Source of the DNA: DASSKF01 sp035690725
GTDB lineage: Bacteria > Actinomycetota > Actinomycetes > Actinomycetales > Dermatophilaceae
Direction of reading: 5' to 3'
NCBI GenBank assembly: GCA_035690725.1
Contig: DASSKF010000165.1
Span: 1 to 8,808 of the forward strand
Length of the DNA: 8,808 bases
The position numbers and the translations under genes were made by a program. A model generated the notes under the pieces. The model did no database searches. It saw only the letters and a program-made list of their open reading frames with translations, and was not told where the DNA came from. Positions 6,377-8,808 of this stretch are shown here, piece after piece; positions within the stretch are counted from its first letter, which is position 1; every line of letters begins with the position of its first letter.

Positions 6377-8310
6377 TGACTGACTGTGAACGGCACGAGT
6401 TCGACGTCATCGTGATCGGGGCCGGGGGAGCCGGTCTGCGCGCGGCGATCGAGGCCCGCGAGTACGGCCTGCGCACGGCGATCGTCTGCAAGTCGCTCTT
6501 CGGCAAGGCGCACACGGTGATGGCCGAGGGCGGCATCGCGGCGTCCATGGGCAACGTGAACGCCCACGACAACTGGCAGGTGCACTTCTGCGACTCGCTG
6601 CGCGGGGGCAAGTTCCTCAACAACCCGCGGATGGTGGAGCTGCACGCGAAGGAGGCGCCGCAGCGGGTCTGGGAGCTCGAGACCTACGGTGCGCTCTTCG
6701 ACCGCACTCCCGAGGGCAAGATCAGCCAGCGCAACTTCGGCGGCCACGAGTACCCCCGGCTCGCCCACGTCGGCGACCGCACCGGGCTGGAGCTGATCCG
6801 CACCCTGCAGCAGAAGGTCGTCTCGCTGCAGCAGGAGGACCTCGCCGAGTTCGGCGACCTCGACGCGCGGATCCAGGTCTTCCACGAGCTCACCATCGTC
6901 GACCTGCTGCACGGCACCGGACCCGGCGGCCGCCGCGGCGTCGCCGGCGCCCTCGGCTACTGGCGCGAGTCCGGCGACTTCGTGCGGTTGGAGGCGCCGG
7001 CCGTCATCCTCGCGACCGGCGGCATCGGCAAGTCCTTCCAGGTGACCAGCAACTCGTGGGAGTACACCGGGGACGGGCACGCGATGGCCCTGCGGGCGGG
7101 TGCCTCGCTGATCAACATGGAGTTCGTCCAGTTCCACCCCACCGGCATGATCTGGCCCCCGTCGGTCAAGGGGATCCTCGTCACGGAGTCGGTCCGCGGC
7201 GACGGCGGCGTGCTGCGCAACTCCGAGGGCAAGCGCTTCATGTTCGACTACGTGCCCGACGTGTTCCGTGGCCAGTACGCCGAGACCGAGGAGGAGGCGG
7301 ACGGCTGGTACGACGACCCGGAGCACAACAAGCGACCACCGGAGCTGCTGCCCCGGGACGAGGTCGCGCGCGCGATCAACAGCGAGGTGAAGGAGGGCCG
7401 CGGCACGCCGCACGGCGGGGTCCACCTCGACGTCTCCAGCCGGCTGCCCGCCGACGAGATCATGCGTCGGCTGCCGTCGATGCACCACCAGTTCAAGGAG
7501 CTGGCGGACGTCGACATCACGGCCGAGCCGATGGAGGTCGGTCCCACCTGCCACTACGTGATGGGGGGCGTGGAGGTCGACGCGGACTCCGGCGCGACGA
7601 GCGTTCCCGGCCTGTTCGCCGCGGGTGAGGTGTCCGGCGGGATGCACGGGTCCAACCGGCTCGGTGGCAACTCGCTGTCGGACCTGCTCGTGTTCGGTCG
7701 CCGGGCGGGTGCTGGGGCGTCCGCGTACGCCAGCGAGCTCGGCGAGCGCCCGTCCGTCACCGACGACGAGGTGGACCGGGTCGCCGGGATCGCCCTGGCC
7801 CCGTTCGACGACCACGGCAGCGACAACGAGAACCCGTACTCCCTCCACCAGGACCTGCAGCAGATGATGAACGACCTCGTCGGCATCATCCGCCGCGAGC
7901 CGGAGATGCAGGAGGCGCTGCAGCGCCTCGAGGGCCTGCGGGCGCGGGCCGCCCACGTGCACGTCGAGGGCCAGCGACGGTTCCATCCCGGGTGGCACCT
8001 GGCGCTGGACCTGCGCAACATGCTGGCGGTCTGCGAGTGCATCGCCCGGTCGGCGCTCGAGCGCACCGAGAGCCGTGGGGGTCACACCCGGGAGGACCAC
8101 CCCGACATGGACGCCCGGTGGCGCGGCGTTAACCTCGCCTCCCGGCTCGGCGAGGACGGCAGGGTCGAGCTGGTGCACCAGTCCACCCCCGAGATCCGCC
8201 GCGACCTGCTGGCGCTGTTCCCCGCGGAGGAGCTCGCCAAGTACCTCACCCCCGAGGAGCTGGCCCTGCTCGGCGAGAGTCCGCAGTCCGCAGAGGAGGA
8301 GGCCACGTGA
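6376..8310 (+). CDS. sdhA: Succinate dehydrogenase flavoprotein subunit SdhA (Sdh1 type)
   Basis: Oxidises succinate to fumarate on covalently bound FAD at the cytoplasmic membrane face. The protein has 644 aa, close to mycobacterial Rv0248c (646 aa, from memory). The N-terminal FAD-binding fold shows VIVIGAGGAG with the glycine motif at residues 15-20. KAHTVMAEGGIAA places His46 where the covalent FAD histidine sits. Active-site residues of the SDH/fumarate reductase family are present: FHPTG with His254, VRGDGG with Arg274 (proton-shuttle arginine), CHYVMGG with His393, and NRLGGNSLSDLLVFGR with Arg428. The C-terminal helical domain contains HPGWHLALDLRNM. ATG 6376 shares one base with the anchor stop (TGATG), with GAGG at 6361-6364 about 11 bases upstream, so coupling is likely. 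Sequence alone cannot say whether the complex runs as succinate dehydrogenase or fumarate reductase in the cell. Confidence 0.96.
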   Translation: MTDCERHEFDVIVIGAGGAGLRAAIEAREYGLRTAIVCKSLFGKAHTVMAEGGIAASMGNVNAHDNWQVHFCDSLRGGKFLNNPRMVELHAKEAPQRVWELETYGALFDRTPEGKISQRNFGGHEYPRLAHVGDRTGLELIRTLQQKVVSLQQEDLAEFGDLDARIQVFHELTIVDLLHGTGPGGRRGVAGALGYWRESGDFVRLEAPAVILATGGIGKSFQVTSNSWEYTGDGHAMALRAGASLINMEFVQFHPTGMIWPPSVKGILVTESVRGDGGVLRNSEGKRFMFDYVPDVFRGQYAETEEEADGWYDDPEHNKRPPELLPRDEVARAINSEVKEGRGTPHGGVHLDVSSRLPADEIMRRLPSMHHQFKELADVDITAEPMEVGPTCHYVMGGVEVDADSGATSVPGLFAAGEVSGGMHGSNRLGGNSLSDLLVFGRRAGAGASAYASELGERPSVTDDEVDRVAGIALAPFDDHGSDNENPYSLHQDLQQMMNDLVGIIRREPEMQEALQRLEGLRARAAHVHVEGQRRFHPGWHLALDLRNMLAVCECIARSALERTESRGGHTREDHPDMDARWRGVNLASRLGEDGRVELVHQSTPEIRRDLLALFPAEELAKYLTPEELALLGESPQSAEEEAT

Positions 8311-8808
8311 GCTACGACGCGACGTTCCGGGTGTGGCGAGGAGACTCGGACGGCGGTGAGCTGACCGACTACACCGTCGAGGTGAACGAGGGCGAGGTCG
8401 TCCTCGATGCCATCCACCGGTTGCAGGCCACGCAGGCGCCCGACCTGGCCGTCCGCTGGAACTGCAAGGCGGGCAAGTGCGGCTCGTGCAGTGCCGAGAT
8501 CAACGGCTACCCGCGCCTGATGTGCATGACCCGGCTGAACCTGTTCGAGCCGGACGAGACGATCACCGTCACGCCGATGCGCACGTTCCCGGTGCTGCGC
8601 GACCTCGTCACGGATGTCTCCTACAACTACGAGAAGGCCCGTCAGCTGCCGGCCTTCGCCCCGCCAGCGGGCGTCGAGCCGGGGGAGTACCGCATGCAGC
8701 AGGTCGACGTCGGGCGCTCGCAGGAGTTCCGCAAGTGCATCGAGTGCTTCCTGTGCCAGGACGTGTGCCACGTCATCCGCGACCACGAGGACAACAAGAA
8801 GGCCTTCG
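8307..8808 (+). CDS. sdhB: Succinate dehydrogenase iron-sulfur subunit SdhB (3' end cut by window edge)
   Basis: Carries electrons from the flavin to the membrane anchor. The frame opens with GTG at 8307 in a GTGA overlap with the sdhA stop, behind GAGGAGG at about 8294-8300, and runs off the window after 167 residues. The N-terminal plant-type ferredoxin domain has Cys53, Cys58, Cys61 (CKAGKCGSC) and Cys73 as [2Fe-2S] ligands. The start of the C-terminal domain has Cys144, Cys147, Cys150 and Cys154 (CIECFLCQDVCH). In this family, the first three plus a later cysteine bind the [4Fe-4S] cluster, and Cys154 belongs to the [3Fe-4S] or remaining cluster. The residue after Cys154 is His rather than the proline of classical CxxxCP motifs; I recall the same in mycobacterial Rv0247c. 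Roughly 80 residues, including the remaining ligands, should lie beyond the edge. Confidence 0.95.
   Translation, partial: MSYDATFRVWRGDSDGGELTDYTVEVNEGEVVLDAIHRLQATQAPDLAVRWNCKAGKCGSCSAEINGYPRLMCMTRLNLFEPDETITVTPMRTFPVLRDLVTDVSYNYEKARQLPAFAPPAGVEPGEYRMQQVDVGRSQEFRKCIECFLCQDVCHVIRDHEDNKKAF

Overview
The window comes from a very GC-rich actinobacterium, probably a Micrococcales-type actinomycete. The base composition, frequent GTG starts, near-exclusive TGA stops and gene order all point that way; an Intrasporangiaceae-like host is a guess. All genes lie on the + strand and are tightly packed, with no mobile elements, RNA genes, CRISPR arrays or long non-coding stretches.

Positions 1-5089 hold the distal part of an arginine biosynthesis operon: argB (lacking probably only its start codon), argD, argF, argR and argH. 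The first four are joined by 4-bp ATGA/GTGA stop-start overlaps. argH follows argR after 22 bp with its own strong ribosome binding site. Together they turn N-acetylglutamate into N-acetylglutamyl phosphate (ArgB), aminate the semialdehyde to N-acetylornithine (ArgD), make citrulline (ArgF) and release arginine (ArgH), with ArgR as the arginine-responsive repressor. argG, which lies between argR and argH in mycobacteria, is absent here, so argininosuccinate synthase must be encoded elsewhere.

Positions 5090-5209 are a 120-bp intergenic gap with GC-rich inverted repeats and, at best, weak promoter or terminator signals.

Positions 5210-8808 hold a second unit: a 95-aa conserved-looking protein of unknown function, a possible 19-aa micro-ORF, and the three subunits of a succinate dehydrogenase. 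These are a single 273-aa five-helix membrane anchor, a 644-aa flavoprotein and the first 167 residues of the iron-sulfur subunit. This architecture matches mycobacterial Sdh1 (Rv0250c-Rv0249c-Rv0248c-Rv0247c, recalled from memory) rather than the classical heme-containing SdhCDAB. The Cys/His-rich anchor is notable because the M. smegmatis Sdh1 structure was reported to contain a membrane-embedded Rieske-type cluster.

The window is mostly well-understood housekeeping metabolism. The least understood parts are the 95-aa protein, the micro-ORF and the unusual membrane anchor. I see no clear sign of a wholly undescribed system.
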